Positions 26,407 to 34,773 of a stretch of 64,000 nucleotides of DNA are shown here, in pieces. Below the pieces are notes generated by a model that saw only the letters and a program-made list of their open reading frames with translations, searched no databases and had not been told where the DNA came from. The position numbers were made by a program, and so were the translations under genes. This stretch comes from an uncultured Bulleidia sp. (GTDB lineage Bacteria; Bacillota_I; Bacilli_A; Erysipelotrichales; Erysipelotrichaceae), in the NCBI GenBank assembly GCA_934754415.1, contig CAKVIS010000003.1, forward strand, positions 1 through 64,000. The letters run 5' to 3'. Position 1 is the stretch's first letter; every line of letters starts with the position of its first letter.

Positions 26407-28620
26407 ATGGAAAAATATTGTAAGAGTTGGAATTTCCATGGCCGTACCATTACAGTTGAAAATGGTGAAATTGCAAAGCAGGCCGGCGGATCCGTTTTGG
26501 TTCGCTATGAAGATACTGTAGTTTTATCTACAGCCACAGCTTCTTCCGAAGCTAAAGATACAGACTTCTTCCCGTTAACAGTTGTTTATCAGGAAAAGAT
26601 GTACGCTGCAGGTCAGATTCCAGGTGGATTTTTGAGACGTGAGGGAAGACCTACAGAACATGCAACATTAACAGCACGTTTGATTGACAGACCTATTCGT
26701 CCTTTATTTGCTGAAGGTTTCAGAAATGAAGTACAGATTGTGAATACAGTATTCAGCTGTGATCCTGATTGTTCCAGTGAAATGGCTTCTATTTTCGGCT
26801 CTTCTTTAGCACTTTGCATTTCCGATATCCCATTTAACGGACCGGTTGCAGGTGTTAAGGTAGGTAAGATTGGTGATGAATATATCATTAACCCTACAGA
26901 AGCACAGCTGGAGGAAGCTGAAATTGATTTAACAGTTGCAGGTACAAAACAGGCTATCAACATGGTTGAAGCAGGTGCAAAAGAAGTATCTGAAGAGGAT
27001 ATGTTAAAAGCTTTAATGGTTGGTCATGAAGCTATTAAGGAATTGTGCGAGATTCAGGAAGAAATCATTGCGGCATGTGCTAAGCCAAAGATGGAAGTCA
27101 CATTATATGAAATCAATCCTGTTGTAAAAGAATATATTGATAAGAATGGTGCTGACAGAATTCGTGAAGCAGTTTCCATTAAGGGTAAACTGGAACGTTA
27201 CGGAAAAATCGATGAAATCATTGCAGAAATGGCTGATGATGTTTCCAAGATGGAATGGGAAGACGATAAAGCCCGCGATAAAGCTGTAAAACAGGCGCAT
27301 GAATATGGTGTTGAAGTAGAAGCAGGGGAAGTCAGAAGACTGATTTCTGAAGATAAGGTAAGACCTGACGGAAGAGGTCTTGATGAACTTCGTCCATTGG
27401 ATTCTCAGGTGGATCTGTTACCTAGAGTTCATGGTTCCGCTATGTTCACACGTGGTGAAACACAGGTTATGTCCATTACTACATTAGGTCCTTTATCTGA
27501 TGCACAGATTATTGAAGATCTGACTACAGTGAAGGAAAAGCGATTCATGCATCAGTATAATTTCCCTCCATTCTCTGTAGGTGAAGTTGGCAGAATGGGC
27601 AATCCAGGCAGAAGAGAAATCGGTCATGGTGCATTAGGTGAAAGAGCATTAAAGCAGGTTCTTCCAACAGTAGAAGAATTCCCATATACTATCAGAACAT
27701 GTGCTGAAGTTCTTGAATCCAACGGCTCCAGTTCCCAGGCATCTATCTGTGCAGGTACAATGAGCTTGATGGCTGCAGGTGTGCCTATCAAGGCTATGGT
27801 TGCAGGTGTTGCCATGGGGCTTATTACTGTAGGTAATACGTATTCTATCCTTACAGATATTCAGGGTATGGAAGACCATTATGGTGATATGGACTTTAAG
27901 GTAGCAGGTACTCGTGAAGGTATTACTGCTTTACAGATGGATATTAAAGTGACTGGTATTTCCGAACAGATTTTAAAAGAAGCACTTGCTCAGGCACATA
28001 AAGGCAGAATGCAGATTCTGGATAACATGGAAACAGCTATCAGCGCACCTCGTCCTGAAGTCAGCAAATGGGCTCCTAAGTTTGATACAATGCAGATTCC
28101 TGTTGATAAGATTCGTATTGTTATCGGTAAAGGCGGAGAACAGATTGATAAGATTATTGAAGCATGTAACGACATCAAGATTGATATTGATGATGACGGA
28201 AAGGTAGTTCTGTATCATACTGATAAGGAAATGATCGAAAAGGCAAAGCAGATTATTAACGACCTGATTCGTGAAGCTAAAGTTGGTGATGTATTCGATG
28301 CAAAAGTTACTGAAATTCGTGACTCCTTTGCATTTGTGAACTTATTTGGCTCTACAGATGCTCTGTTACATGTATCTCAGCTTGCATGGGAAAGAGTTGA
28401 AGATATCCATAAAGCATTAACTGTTGGTCAGATAATTCAGGTAAAAGTCATCAACATTGATGAAAACGGAAAAGTGAAAGTTTCTGCTAAGGAACTTCTT
28501 GAAAAACCTGAAGGCTATGTAGAACCACAGAAAACACTGAGACCTCAGCGTGGTGCCAGAGGAGACAGACACGAATCTGGTAATGTTGAACGTCGCGTAT
28601 TTAAAAAGAAAGCAGAATAA
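26407..28620 (+). CDS. pnp: Polyribonucleotide nucleotidyltransferase (PNPase)
   Basis: PNPase degrades RNA phosphorolytically from the 3' end in the degradosome. The 737-residue protein has two RNase PH-like cores separated by a helical domain (second core with RPDGRGLDELRPL and the FPPFSVGEVGRMG segment), then a KH domain (VIGKGGEQIDKI) and an S1 domain (KVTEIRDSFAFVNLFG), ending in a basic tail. I chose the ATG at 26407, seven bases after GAAAGAG; a GTG two codons upstream abuts the ribosome site. It is monocistronic, bounded by a promoter and a terminator. Confidence 0.97.
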   Translation: MEKYCKSWNFHGRTITVENGEIAKQAGGSVLVRYEDTVVLSTATASSEAKDTDFFPLTVVYQEKMYAAGQIPGGFLRREGRPTEHATLTARLIDRPIRPLFAEGFRNEVQIVNTVFSCDPDCSSEMASIFGSSLALCISDIPFNGPVAGVKVGKIGDEYIINPTEAQLEEAEIDLTVAGTKQAINMVEAGAKEVSEEDMLKALMVGHEAIKELCEIQEEIIAACAKPKMEVTLYEINPVVKEYIDKNGADRIREAVSIKGKLERYGKIDEIIAEMADDVSKMEWEDDKARDKAVKQAHEYGVEVEAGEVRRLISEDKVRPDGRGLDELRPLDSQVDLLPRVHGSAMFTRGETQVMSITTLGPLSDAQIIEDLTTVKEKRFMHQYNFPPFSVGEVGRMGNPGRREIGHGALGERALKQVLPTVEEFPYTIRTCAEVLESNGSSSQASICAGTMSLMAAGVPIKAMVAGVAMGLITVGNTYSILTDIQGMEDHYGDMDFKVAGTREGITALQMDIKVTGISEQILKEALAQAHKGRMQILDNMETAISAPRPEVSKWAPKFDTMQIPVDKIRIVIGKGGEQIDKIIEACNDIKIDIDDDGKVVLYHTDKEMIEKAKQIINDLIREAKVGDVFDAKVTEIRDSFAFVNLFGSTDALLHVSQLAWERVEDIHKALTVGQIIQVKVINIDENGKVKVSAKELLEKPEGYVEPQKTLRPQRGARGDRHESGNVERRVFKKKAE

Positions 28621-28622
28621 TT

Positions 28623-28647
28623 AAGAAGGTCCACGGACCTTCTTTTT
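28623..28647 (+). terminator. Terminator after pnp
   Basis: The nine-base stem AAGAAGGTC/GACCTTCTT with a CACG loop is followed by Ts, starting two bases after the pnp stop. Confidence 0.85.
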
Positions 28648-28659
28648 AGGGTGAAGAAT

Positions 28660-29316
28660 ATGAGAATGAGAAAAAAGAAATGGGCGGAACCATACCTGGA
28701 AGTTCATCAGGAATATGTATTACCTGATCCTGAAAACTATAAAGGTAAATGGCATGAAACATTACAGTGTGATGTGCTGCATGTGGAAATTGGTACAGGA
28801 AAAGGTGAATATCTGTTAAAGATGTCAGAAATGTATCCAGAAGAAGGATGGATTGGAATTGAAAAGGACAGAAGTGTTGCTGCAGTTGCAGCAAGAAAAG
28901 CAATCGAATCAGGTGCAGACAGTACACACAGAAGAATGATTGCCCTGATGGCGGAAAATCTCGAAGATTGGTTTGCAGATAAAGAAATAGATGTATTGCA
29001 TCTGAATTTTTCCGATCCGTGGCCTAAGAAAAAAACACACAAGAAGAGATTGTCTTCTTCCACATTTTTAAAGATGTATGCACATATTCTTTCCGATAAC
29101 GGAGAGATTCGCATGAAAACGGATAATACTGCATTATTTGAAGACAGTGTGTTGTATTTTCTTGAAAACGGTTTTACGTTTAAAGAGTTTTCTGTGGATT
29201 ACAGACGTGAAGAACATCCAGAAGATGTTATCACAGAGTATGAAAGCAAATTCATGGAACTTGGCCAGCCAATTTATCGTTTAGTTGCTATAAAGACACA
29301 AAACAATATACAATAG
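28660..29316 (+). CDS. trmB: tRNA (guanine46-N7)-methyltransferase TrmB
   Basis: TrmB makes m7G46 in tRNA. The 218-residue protein begins MRMRKKKWAE, close to the usual opening of the family. The SAM site EIGTGKGEYLLKMS and the catalytic NFSDPWPKKKTHKKRR-like segment are clear. The ATG at 28660 follows AGGGTGA; the GTG at 28651 lies inside that ribosome site. A lipoprotein gene follows 20 bases later. Confidence 0.95.
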   Translation: MRMRKKKWAEPYLEVHQEYVLPDPENYKGKWHETLQCDVLHVEIGTGKGEYLLKMSEMYPEEGWIGIEKDRSVAAVAARKAIESGADSTHRRMIALMAENLEDWFADKEIDVLHLNFSDPWPKKKTHKKRLSSSTFLKMYAHILSDNGEIRMKTDNTALFEDSVLYFLENGFTFKEFSVDYRREEHPEDVITEYESKFMELGQPIYRLVAIKTQNNIQ

Positions 29317-29336
29317 AGTACAGGAGGGCGCTGACA

Positions 29337-30029
29337 GTGAAAAAAAACGGTATTCTTGTTCTTTTGTTACTCTTGAGTGGTTGTTCTTCAGATATGTTAA
29401 CTACACGTTCTGTGGAAACGTCTCTTGAACAGGCACAGACATTGGATGTTTACAATGCAAATTACAGTAAAGAATACTATTCCTATTATCTTGAACCATG
29501 TATCGGAAGACTTAACGGAGATTCCACAAGTAATACTTTTGACTATTACGATACAAGATTCATTATGAATCTGAATGTGGCATCGGTACTTCAGGATGCC
29601 TACTATGATACGGAAGAGCAGGTGGAGACTTCCACAGTTATGAAGGAAAATGTTTACAGTCTTCAGGGAAGCTACGTTACTAAAGACGGTAATAAGAAAG
29701 AATTTCTTCTGGAAGTTAATATGCTCAATGATGCATATATTGTATACATGCAGGCAGGATATATGGAGTTTTTCAGTGTTGTTAATGCGAATGACATAGC
29801 ACCTGTTGCTGAAAAGATGCTGTATATGGCACGTTCTGTATCAGTGAATACTGATAAGGTAAAAAGAGATTTTTCTTTAAGAAACGATATTACGTATACA
29901 GCTAAGAAAGTAGAACTTTTCCAGAATCTGGTTCCTGAAAATGGAAGTATAGATGAATTGTTCGAAAATGGCACAAATACGCTTTCTCCTGAAAGCACGA
30001 CGCCTCCCTCAGAGGATGGAAAACAGTAA
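29337..30029 (+). CDS. Predicted lipoprotein, unknown
   Basis: This 230-residue protein starts at a GTG with AGGAGGG eight bases upstream. A short basic N-terminus and a leucine-rich segment lead to the lipobox LSGC, giving Cys16 as the lipidated residue. The mature part is hydrophilic with many Tyr, Asp and Glu and no recognised domain. The C-terminus is rich in Ser, Thr and Pro. It would sit on the outer face of the membrane. Its position after trmB and before a disordered acidic protein gives no clear role. Confidence 0.75.
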   Translation: MKKNGILVLLLLLSGCSSDMLTTRSVETSLEQAQTLDVYNANYSKEYYSYYLEPCIGRLNGDSTSNTFDYYDTRFIMNLNVASVLQDAYYDTEEQVETSTVMKENVYSLQGSYVTKDGNKKEFLLEVNMLNDAYIVYMQAGYMEFFSVVNANDIAPVAEKMLYMARSVSVNTDKVKRDFSLRNDITYTAKKVELFQNLVPENGSIDELFENGTNTLSPESTTPPSEDGKQ

Positions 30030-30122
30030 TTCTGACTGGACAAATGAGCCGGAATAAGGTATAAAGGTTAAGATGAAATAGTCTTGTATTCATAGAATTT
30101 ACAATTCTGGAAAGGATGTAGT

Positions 30123-30977
30123 ATGTTACAAAAATTACAAAAATTATTATTTGAAGATGATGAAGACGATTATATTGATGATGAAGATGATGAAGTCGTT
30201 GGCTCTCCTGTCAAAGCAAGTAATCCAGTAAAACTTGAGACAAAAAGACCTGCACCGGCTGTAGAAAAACCTGCACCTGTACGTATGCCTGAACCTCCAA
30301 TGATGGATGATGAAGATGACGAAATTCCATCTTTCAATCCTCAGCCTGCAAAACAGAAGAAGGTTACACGTATTGACGTAACTGCAGAAGTTCCGGTGAC
30401 TCCGACAGTTAAGGAAGAAAGAAAACCATCCAAACCATTAGGCATTACAGTGGATGAAGAGGTTGTAAAACCTGTTGCCAAACCAAAAGTAGTGAAACCT
30501 ACTATGCCTAAGAAGGCAAAGCCGGTTAAACCTGCCAAATCATCAAAACCAGCAGGGTATGAGTTTAAACCGGTTATCAGTCCTATTTTCGGAGTAGATG
30601 AAAAAGATCTGAATGCTTTGAAAACTACAACAAAGAAGGTTGCTGCTATTGTAGACGAACCTGAAGATGAAGGAAATATCACACCTGTCATTTCTCCAAT
30701 CTATGGCAGTACAATGAAATCTGAATCTTCTTATGTTGCTCATGAAGAGGCTCCAAAAGCACATGATGAAAAGCCGGGAAGAATTGTTGCTGAAAAGAAT
30801 CCACAGGTAGAGGATGCAGTTCCTGAATTCTCTCTTGATGATATCTTAAAAGTCAGAGATGAAGAATTCGATAACTCTGACCTTGGAAACACAGCTCCTT
30901 TATTTCCTGATCTGAATCTTCCTGAAGATGACGAGGATGATGTAACTGATCTGTTTAAAGATTCTTCAAAGAAATAA
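30123..30977 (+). CDS. Acidic, proline-rich disordered protein, unknown
   Basis: This 284-residue protein has no signal peptide or membrane segment. The start (LLFEDDEDDYIDDEDDE) is strongly acidic. A Lys/Pro-rich central stretch of repeated AKP, VKP and PVK units follows, then two copies of a short motif, PVISPIFG and PVISPIYG, about 50 residues apart. The tail is acidic again and ends in DLFKDSSKK. Low complexity and alternating charge blocks suggest intrinsic disorder with short binding motifs. GGAAAGGATG precedes the ATG. It lies directly upstream of murC, which hints at a link to wall synthesis or division; that link is inference only. Confidence 0.75.
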   Translation: MLQKLQKLLFEDDEDDYIDDEDDEVVGSPVKASNPVKLETKRPAPAVEKPAPVRMPEPPMMDDEDDEIPSFNPQPAKQKKVTRIDVTAEVPVTPTVKEERKPSKPLGITVDEEVVKPVAKPKVVKPTMPKKAKPVKPAKSSKPAGYEFKPVISPIFGVDEKDLNALKTTTKKVAAIVDEPEDEGNITPVISPIYGSTMKSESSYVAHEEAPKAHDEKPGRIVAEKNPQVEDAVPEFSLDDILKVRDEEFDNSDLGNTAPLFPDLNLPEDDEDDVTDLFKDSSKK

Positions 30978-30978
30978 T

Positions 30979-31009
30979 AGATTTGTCTTGAAAAAGACGA
31001 ATCTTTTTA
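30979..31009 (+). terminator. Terminator before murC
   Basis: The 11-base stem AGATTTGTCTT/AAGACGAATCT (one wobble) is followed by TTTTTATTT. Confidence 0.85.
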
Positions 31010-31052
31010 TTTATGGCAAAAGGGTATAGAATATATGACGAGGTGATAAACT

Positions 31053-32351
31053 ATGTATCATTTTGTAGGTATTAAAGGTGCAGGAATGAGTTCGTTGGCA
31101 CAAATGTTAAAAGAACTCGGATATGATGTACAGGGAAGCGATCTTCCAAAACATTTTTTTACAGAAAAGGGACTGGTAGAATGTCATATTCCATTCTATT
31201 CCTATAACGCGGATAATATTCATCCGGGAATGACAATTGTCAGAGGAGCTTCTATTACAGACGACCATCCGGAAATTATTAAAGCAAAAGAGCTGGATTT
31301 GCCAATCATCACATATGAAGAGATGTTAGGTAAACTGACAAGAGAATCCAAAGCAGTATGTGTTGCAGGATGTCATGGGAAAACAACCACAACTTCCATG
31401 TTATCGCATGTACTTGGACCTGTAAAAGGTGCTAATTATCTTGTTGGTGACGGCACTGGCTTTGCTCTTAAAGAAAATGAATATTTTATTCTGGAATCCT
31501 GTGAATACAGAAGACATTTTTTGAATTACACACCGTATTATGCCGTTATTACAAATATTGATCTGGATCATGTAGATTACTACAGAGATATTGATGATAT
31601 TGTGGATGCGTATGAATCTTTTGCAAAGAAAGCAACACATATGGTGATTGCATGTGGTGATGATCCATATACACATAGACTGCAGGTGGATACGCCTTTG
31701 AAATTCTATGGATTTCAAGAAGAAGATGATATCCGTGCCACAGATGTTGTCTACAGTGAAAATGGGACATCCTTTGATGTAACGATTGATGGAAATGCCT
31801 ATGGCCATTTTAACCTTCCACTGTATGGAAAGCATCAGGTATACGACGCACTGGCAACAATCGCTGTATGTTATTACGAATCAGTGACTGCTGAAGAAGT
31901 TCAGAAATACTTTAGTACTTTTGGAGGGGCCAGAAGAAGGTTTGAAGAAACCAGAGCTGGAAACAGTGTAATCATTGACGATTATGCCCATCATCCTAAT
32001 GAAGTGAAAGCTACTATCACTGCCATTCAACAGAAATATCCTCATCATAAGATTGTTGCGATTTTCCAGCCTCATACATTTTCAAGAACACTTGAATTTG
32101 CAAAAGATATTGCCAAAGTTTTAGCAGAGGTGGATAAAGCATATATCATGGATATTCATCCTGCCAGAGAATCCCAGCAGGACTTTCCTGGAGTAACCAG
32201 CGATCTGATTATTCATGATCTTACAAATGGTGCACATATTTCCATGGAAGATGCAGATATTCTTTATAATGAAAGAGATGCAGTGTATATCTTTATGAGT
32301 CCAAATGATGTGTCAAAACTTGAAAACGCACTGATAGAAAAATTAAAGTAG
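31053..32351 (+). CDS. murC: UDP-N-acetylmuramate--L-alanine ligase MurC
   Basis: MurC adds the first L-alanine to UDP-MurNAc in the cytoplasm. The 432-residue ligase has the UDP-binding start FVGIKGAGMSSLA, the ATP loop GCHGKTTTTS near residue 111, and the DDYAHHPNEVKATI segment of the family. GAGGTGATAAAC precedes the ATG. A TATAGAAT box lies about 20 bp upstream. Its stop overlaps a terminator. MurC followed by ytxG-ytxH-ccpA is also the Bacillus order. Confidence 0.97.
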   Translation: MYHFVGIKGAGMSSLAQMLKELGYDVQGSDLPKHFFTEKGLVECHIPFYSYNADNIHPGMTIVRGASITDDHPEIIKAKELDLPIITYEEMLGKLTRESKAVCVAGCHGKTTTTSMLSHVLGPVKGANYLVGDGTGFALKENEYFILESCEYRRHFLNYTPYYAVITNIDLDHVDYYRDIDDIVDAYESFAKKATHMVIACGDDPYTHRLQVDTPLKFYGFQEEDDIRATDVVYSENGTSFDVTIDGNAYGHFNLPLYGKHQVYDALATIAVCYYESVTAEEVQKYFSTFGGARRRFEETRAGNSVIIDDYAHHPNEVKATITAIQQKYPHHKIVAIFQPHTFSRTLEFAKDIAKVLAEVDKAYIMDIHPARESQQDFPGVTSDLIIHDLTNGAHISMEDADILYNERDAVYIFMSPNDVSKLENALIEKLK

Positions 32352-32379
32352 TGTTTTGCTTCGTGCAAGACACTTTTTT
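32351..32379 (+). terminator. Terminator after murC
   Basis: The stem GTGTTTTGC/GCAAGACAC with a short TTCGT loop is followed by six Ts. Confidence 0.85.
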
Positions 32380-32391
32380 AGTATTGTATAA

Positions 32392-32405
32392 GTAAAGCGC
32401 TATCA
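32392..32405 (+). promoter_or_regulatory. Candidate cre site upstream of ytxG-ytxH-ccpA
   Basis: GTAAAGCGCTATCA matches 12 of 14 positions of the CcpA operator consensus TGWAARCGYTWNCW, with only the first two bases swapped. It is centred about 48 bp before the predicted transcription start, just upstream of the -35 box. Confidence 0.5.
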
Positions 32406-32411
32406 GTTGTC

Positions 32412-32439
32412 TTGAAACTTTTTACATAAAAGGTATACT
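32412..32439 (+). promoter_or_regulatory. Promoter of ytxG-ytxH-ccpA
   Basis: TTGAAA (32412-32417) and TATACT (32434-32439) are separated by 16 bp. The predicted start lies about 20 bp before the ytxG ATG. Confidence 0.65.
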
Positions 32440-32465
32440 ATATGTTAGAGAGAAGGAGAGTTAGT

Positions 32466-32834
32466 ATGGATGCGTTAATTCTAGATTTACAGGTTGTGTG
32501 TTCACAATTTTTGCCAATTTTAGGAGCTTTAGCATTAGTTTTCTTATGCATTCTGCTGAATAAACTTGGAAAGATGGTGGTTGCAATTACAAAAACAATA
32601 GAAAATCTGCGGCCGACTTTAGATAAAGTGGATTCCAGTGTAGAAAAAATTCAGGCTCCATTAGACACAGTAGCTCGTTTAAGTCATTCTGTAGATAAGA
32701 TGCAGGATAAGACATCTGCTGCTTTTGAAAAAGCTGCTAATTTTGCCCAGGAAAGTATTCAAAACGTAAAAGAGTATGCACAGAATAAAGTGCAGTCAGA
32801 ACCACAGAAGGAGGATATGCAAGATGGAGAATAA
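32466..32834 (+). CDS. DUF948 (YtxG-like) membrane protein
   Basis: This 122-residue protein has one N-terminal membrane helix (about residues 15-37) followed by a charged helical region with heptad-like spacing (IENLRPTLDKVDSSVEKI). This is the layout of the DUF948 family (Bacillus YtxG), a general-stress-associated membrane protein. The ATG at 32466 follows AGAAGGAGAG; an upstream in-frame ATG sits in the promoter. Its end overlaps ytxH by 11 nt. The function of the family is not settled. Confidence 0.8.
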   Translation: MDALILDLQVVCSQFLPILGALALVFLCILLNKLGKMVVAITKTIENLRPTLDKVDSSVEKIQAPLDTVARLSHSVDKMQDKTSAAFEKAANFAQESIQNVKEYAQNKVQSEPQKEDMQDGE

Positions 32835-33492
32835 CAATACTCACAGAGATGATGAAAGAGAACCTATTGAAGATATTGAAAAAACAGTAGAAGATCTGAA
32901 AAAGAAGATTCAGGAACTGGATGAACAGGTGGAAGCAAAGAAGGAAGAAGTAAAAGAATCTGATACTTATGAGGAAACTGTTTCCAAAATGGATGACATT
33001 AAAAAAACAACAAAGGAAACAGTTAATCGTTCCATTGATGAGGTAAAGAAGGTAGTTTCCAACGCATCTAATAATGAGGATGTACAGAAAGCATTACAGT
33101 TCATTAAGGAAAATGCACGTAAAGCCGTAGATTCTGCAAAAGGTCGTATTGATGAAATTAAGAATGATCCTAAAGTGCAGGAAAATTATGCGGATTGTAA
33201 AAAGAAAACCTCTGAAGTTTTACAGAAAGGTATGCAGGCTGCTAAAGAGGCAACTGATAATGCATCCAAATATATTGATCAGAAACTGACAGATGAACAG
33301 AAAGAAAGCATTAAAGATTTTTCTGAAAAAGCATCTAAAGTAGTTGATGATACAGCTAAGACAGTCACAAAAGCTGTAAATGATTTTGCTTCTAATCCAA
33401 AAGTGCAGGAATTTGGGAAGAACGCTACAGATATGGTAGATAAGCAGATTAATGCTTTAAAAGATTTTTTCCATAAAGAAGATAAGCAGTAA
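32824..33492 (+). CDS. YtxH-like helical protein
   Basis: This 222-residue, very hydrophilic protein is almost wholly predicted helix. It contains a coiled-coil N-terminal part (about 15-50) and then repeated amphipathic stretches rich in Lys, Asp, Ala and Val (for example KARKAVDSAKGRIDEIKNDP and a similar NDFASNPKVQEF unit). The composition resembles LEA- or apolipoprotein-like stress proteins. Position between ytxG and ccpA identifies it as the YtxH counterpart, although the membrane segment usual in YtxH is not seen. AAGGAGG precedes the ATG, and it overlaps ytxG. Confidence 0.7.
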   Translation: MENNNTHRDDEREPIEDIEKTVEDLKKKIQELDEQVEAKKEEVKESDTYEETVSKMDDIKKTTKETVNRSIDEVKKVVSNASNNEDVQKALQFIKENARKAVDSAKGRIDEIKNDPKVQENYADCKKKTSEVLQKGMQAAKEATDNASKYIDQKLTDEQKESIKDFSEKASKVVDDTAKTVTKAVNDFASNPKVQEFGKNATDMVDKQINALKDFFHKEDKQ

Positions 33493-33503
33493 AGGGGTAA
33501 TAC

Positions 33504-34496
33504 ATGAAACGAGTTACAATATATGACGTTGCAAAAGAAGCCAGTGTGTCTCTGGCTACTGTATCCAGAGTTATCAACGGTTCCAATGTAGTTAAAGGAC
33601 CTACAAAGGACAGAGTACAGGCCGCTATTGACAAACTTGGATATAAACCAAATGCCATTGCGCAGGGACTTGCATTACAAAAGACAACTTCTATAGGTCT
33701 TGTTGTACCTGAGGCTTCTTTCACTTATACAGGGCAGATTATCAATGGTTTGATTGATGTGGCTAAAATTTACAATTACAATATTATGCTACATACAATT
33801 ACTGCCGGCATTACAGATATTAATGACGTTGTTGAAGATATCATCAAATCCAGAGTGGATGGTGTGGTAATCTATAATGACAAGATGGAAATGAAACAGA
33901 TGGAAGAATTATCCAACTATAACATTCCTATTGTAGTTATTGGTAATAAGATTCAGGCAGAGAATGTATGTTCTGTATATGTCAATATTGAAAAAGCTAT
34001 TTATGAGTTATGCGCAAAATATCTGGAAGAAGGTAAGGATAAGATTGCCATTATTGAAGATAGAAGTAATCCGTATACCTGCAGACAGATGGTTGAAGGC
34101 GCAACACGTGCATTCAAACAAAGAGGAAAAGAATTTGATGGTTTCCTGAAGATTTCTGCAGAATCCCGTACCAGTTATGCTTTCCTGAAAAAATGGCTTG
34201 CGGATCACTCCTATGATCTTATGATTGGAAACAGAGATTCTCAGGCGATGGCTATTGTCAATGCTGCAAGAGAGAACAATATTTCTATTCCAGAGGATAT
34301 GGAAGTTGTATGTGTCATCGATACTAAATATAACTCCATGATGAGACCAACTATATCCTCTTTCCATATTCCTAGTTATGATCTTGGTGCAGTTTCCATG
34401 AGAGTGATGACCAAGATGTTACAGAATGAGCCTGAAATGACAAAGGAAATGGAATTGAGTTACCTGTTTACTCCACGTCAGACAACTAAAGATTGA
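33504..34496 (+). CDS. ccpA: Catabolite control protein A (LacI family)
   Basis: CcpA is the global regulator of carbon catabolite control in Bacillota and binds cre sites when complexed with HPr-Ser-P. The 330-residue protein begins with a LacI helix-turn-helix (VTIYDVAKEASVSLATVSRV) and the hinge helix (about 49-60). A periplasmic-binding-like core follows. The segment SYDLGAVSMR (291-300) keeps the Tyr and Arg spaced as in Bacillus Tyr295 and Arg303, the latter contacting HPr. The ytxG-ytxH-ccpA order supports the name over other LacI members. AAAGGGG precedes the ATG. The stop codon overlaps the -35 box of the tyrS promoter. Confidence 0.88.
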   Translation: MKRVTIYDVAKEASVSLATVSRVINGSNVVKGPTKDRVQAAIDKLGYKPNAIAQGLALQKTTSIGLVVPEASFTYTGQIINGLIDVAKIYNYNIMLHTITAGITDINDVVEDIIKSRVDGVVIYNDKMEMKQMEELSNYNIPIVVIGNKIQAENVCSVYVNIEKAIYELCAKYLEEGKDKIAIIEDRSNPYTCRQMVEGATRAFKQRGKEFDGFLKISAESRTSYAFLKKWLADHSYDLMIGNRDSQAMAIVNAARENNISIPEDMEVVCVIDTKYNSMMRPTISSFHIPSYDLGAVSMRVMTKMLQNEPEMTKEMELSYLFTPRQTTKD

Positions 34497-34521
34497 CATT
34501 GTTCTTAAGGTGGGATAAAGT
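34493..34521 (+). promoter_or_regulatory. Promoter of the tyrS T-box transcript
   Basis: A perfect TTGACA (34493-34498) overlaps the ccpA stop codon and is 17 bp from TAAAGT (34516-34521). Confidence 0.75.
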
Positions 34522-34532
34522 CTTAATACAAC

Positions 34533-34749
34533 AAAGAAGAGGACAAGTACTTACAGAGTGTGTAGTTGTAGAAATGTTCCGGTAGCTGCAAGGAACAACA
34601 CCTGTGTACCAGGAATACACCTTGGAGTTGTTAGTCTCAAAAGGCTAATCGTTGACCTGCGTTAAAGGTAAATGAAGTGTATAGTGAAAACTATAAACTA
34701 AGGTGGTACCGCGCTACAGGCGTCCTTAGATACAAGGATGCCTTTTTTT
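34533..34749 (+). promoter_or_regulatory. T-box riboswitch controlling tyrS
   Basis: This tRNA-sensing leader has the invariant T-box element AAGGTGGTACCGCG (34700-34713). It is followed by an intrinsic terminator with stem AGGCGTCCTT/AAGGATGCCT (34718-34743) and a T run. Stem I with an AGTA S-turn motif begins near 34545. The likely specifier is TAC (34616-34618) in GGAATACACC, a tyrosine codon followed by A. Uncharged tRNA-Tyr would stabilise the antiterminator and let transcription enter tyrS. A second TAC at 34607 is a less likely specifier. Confidence 0.93.
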
Positions 34750-34773
34750 AATGGCATCAAAAAGGAGAATACG

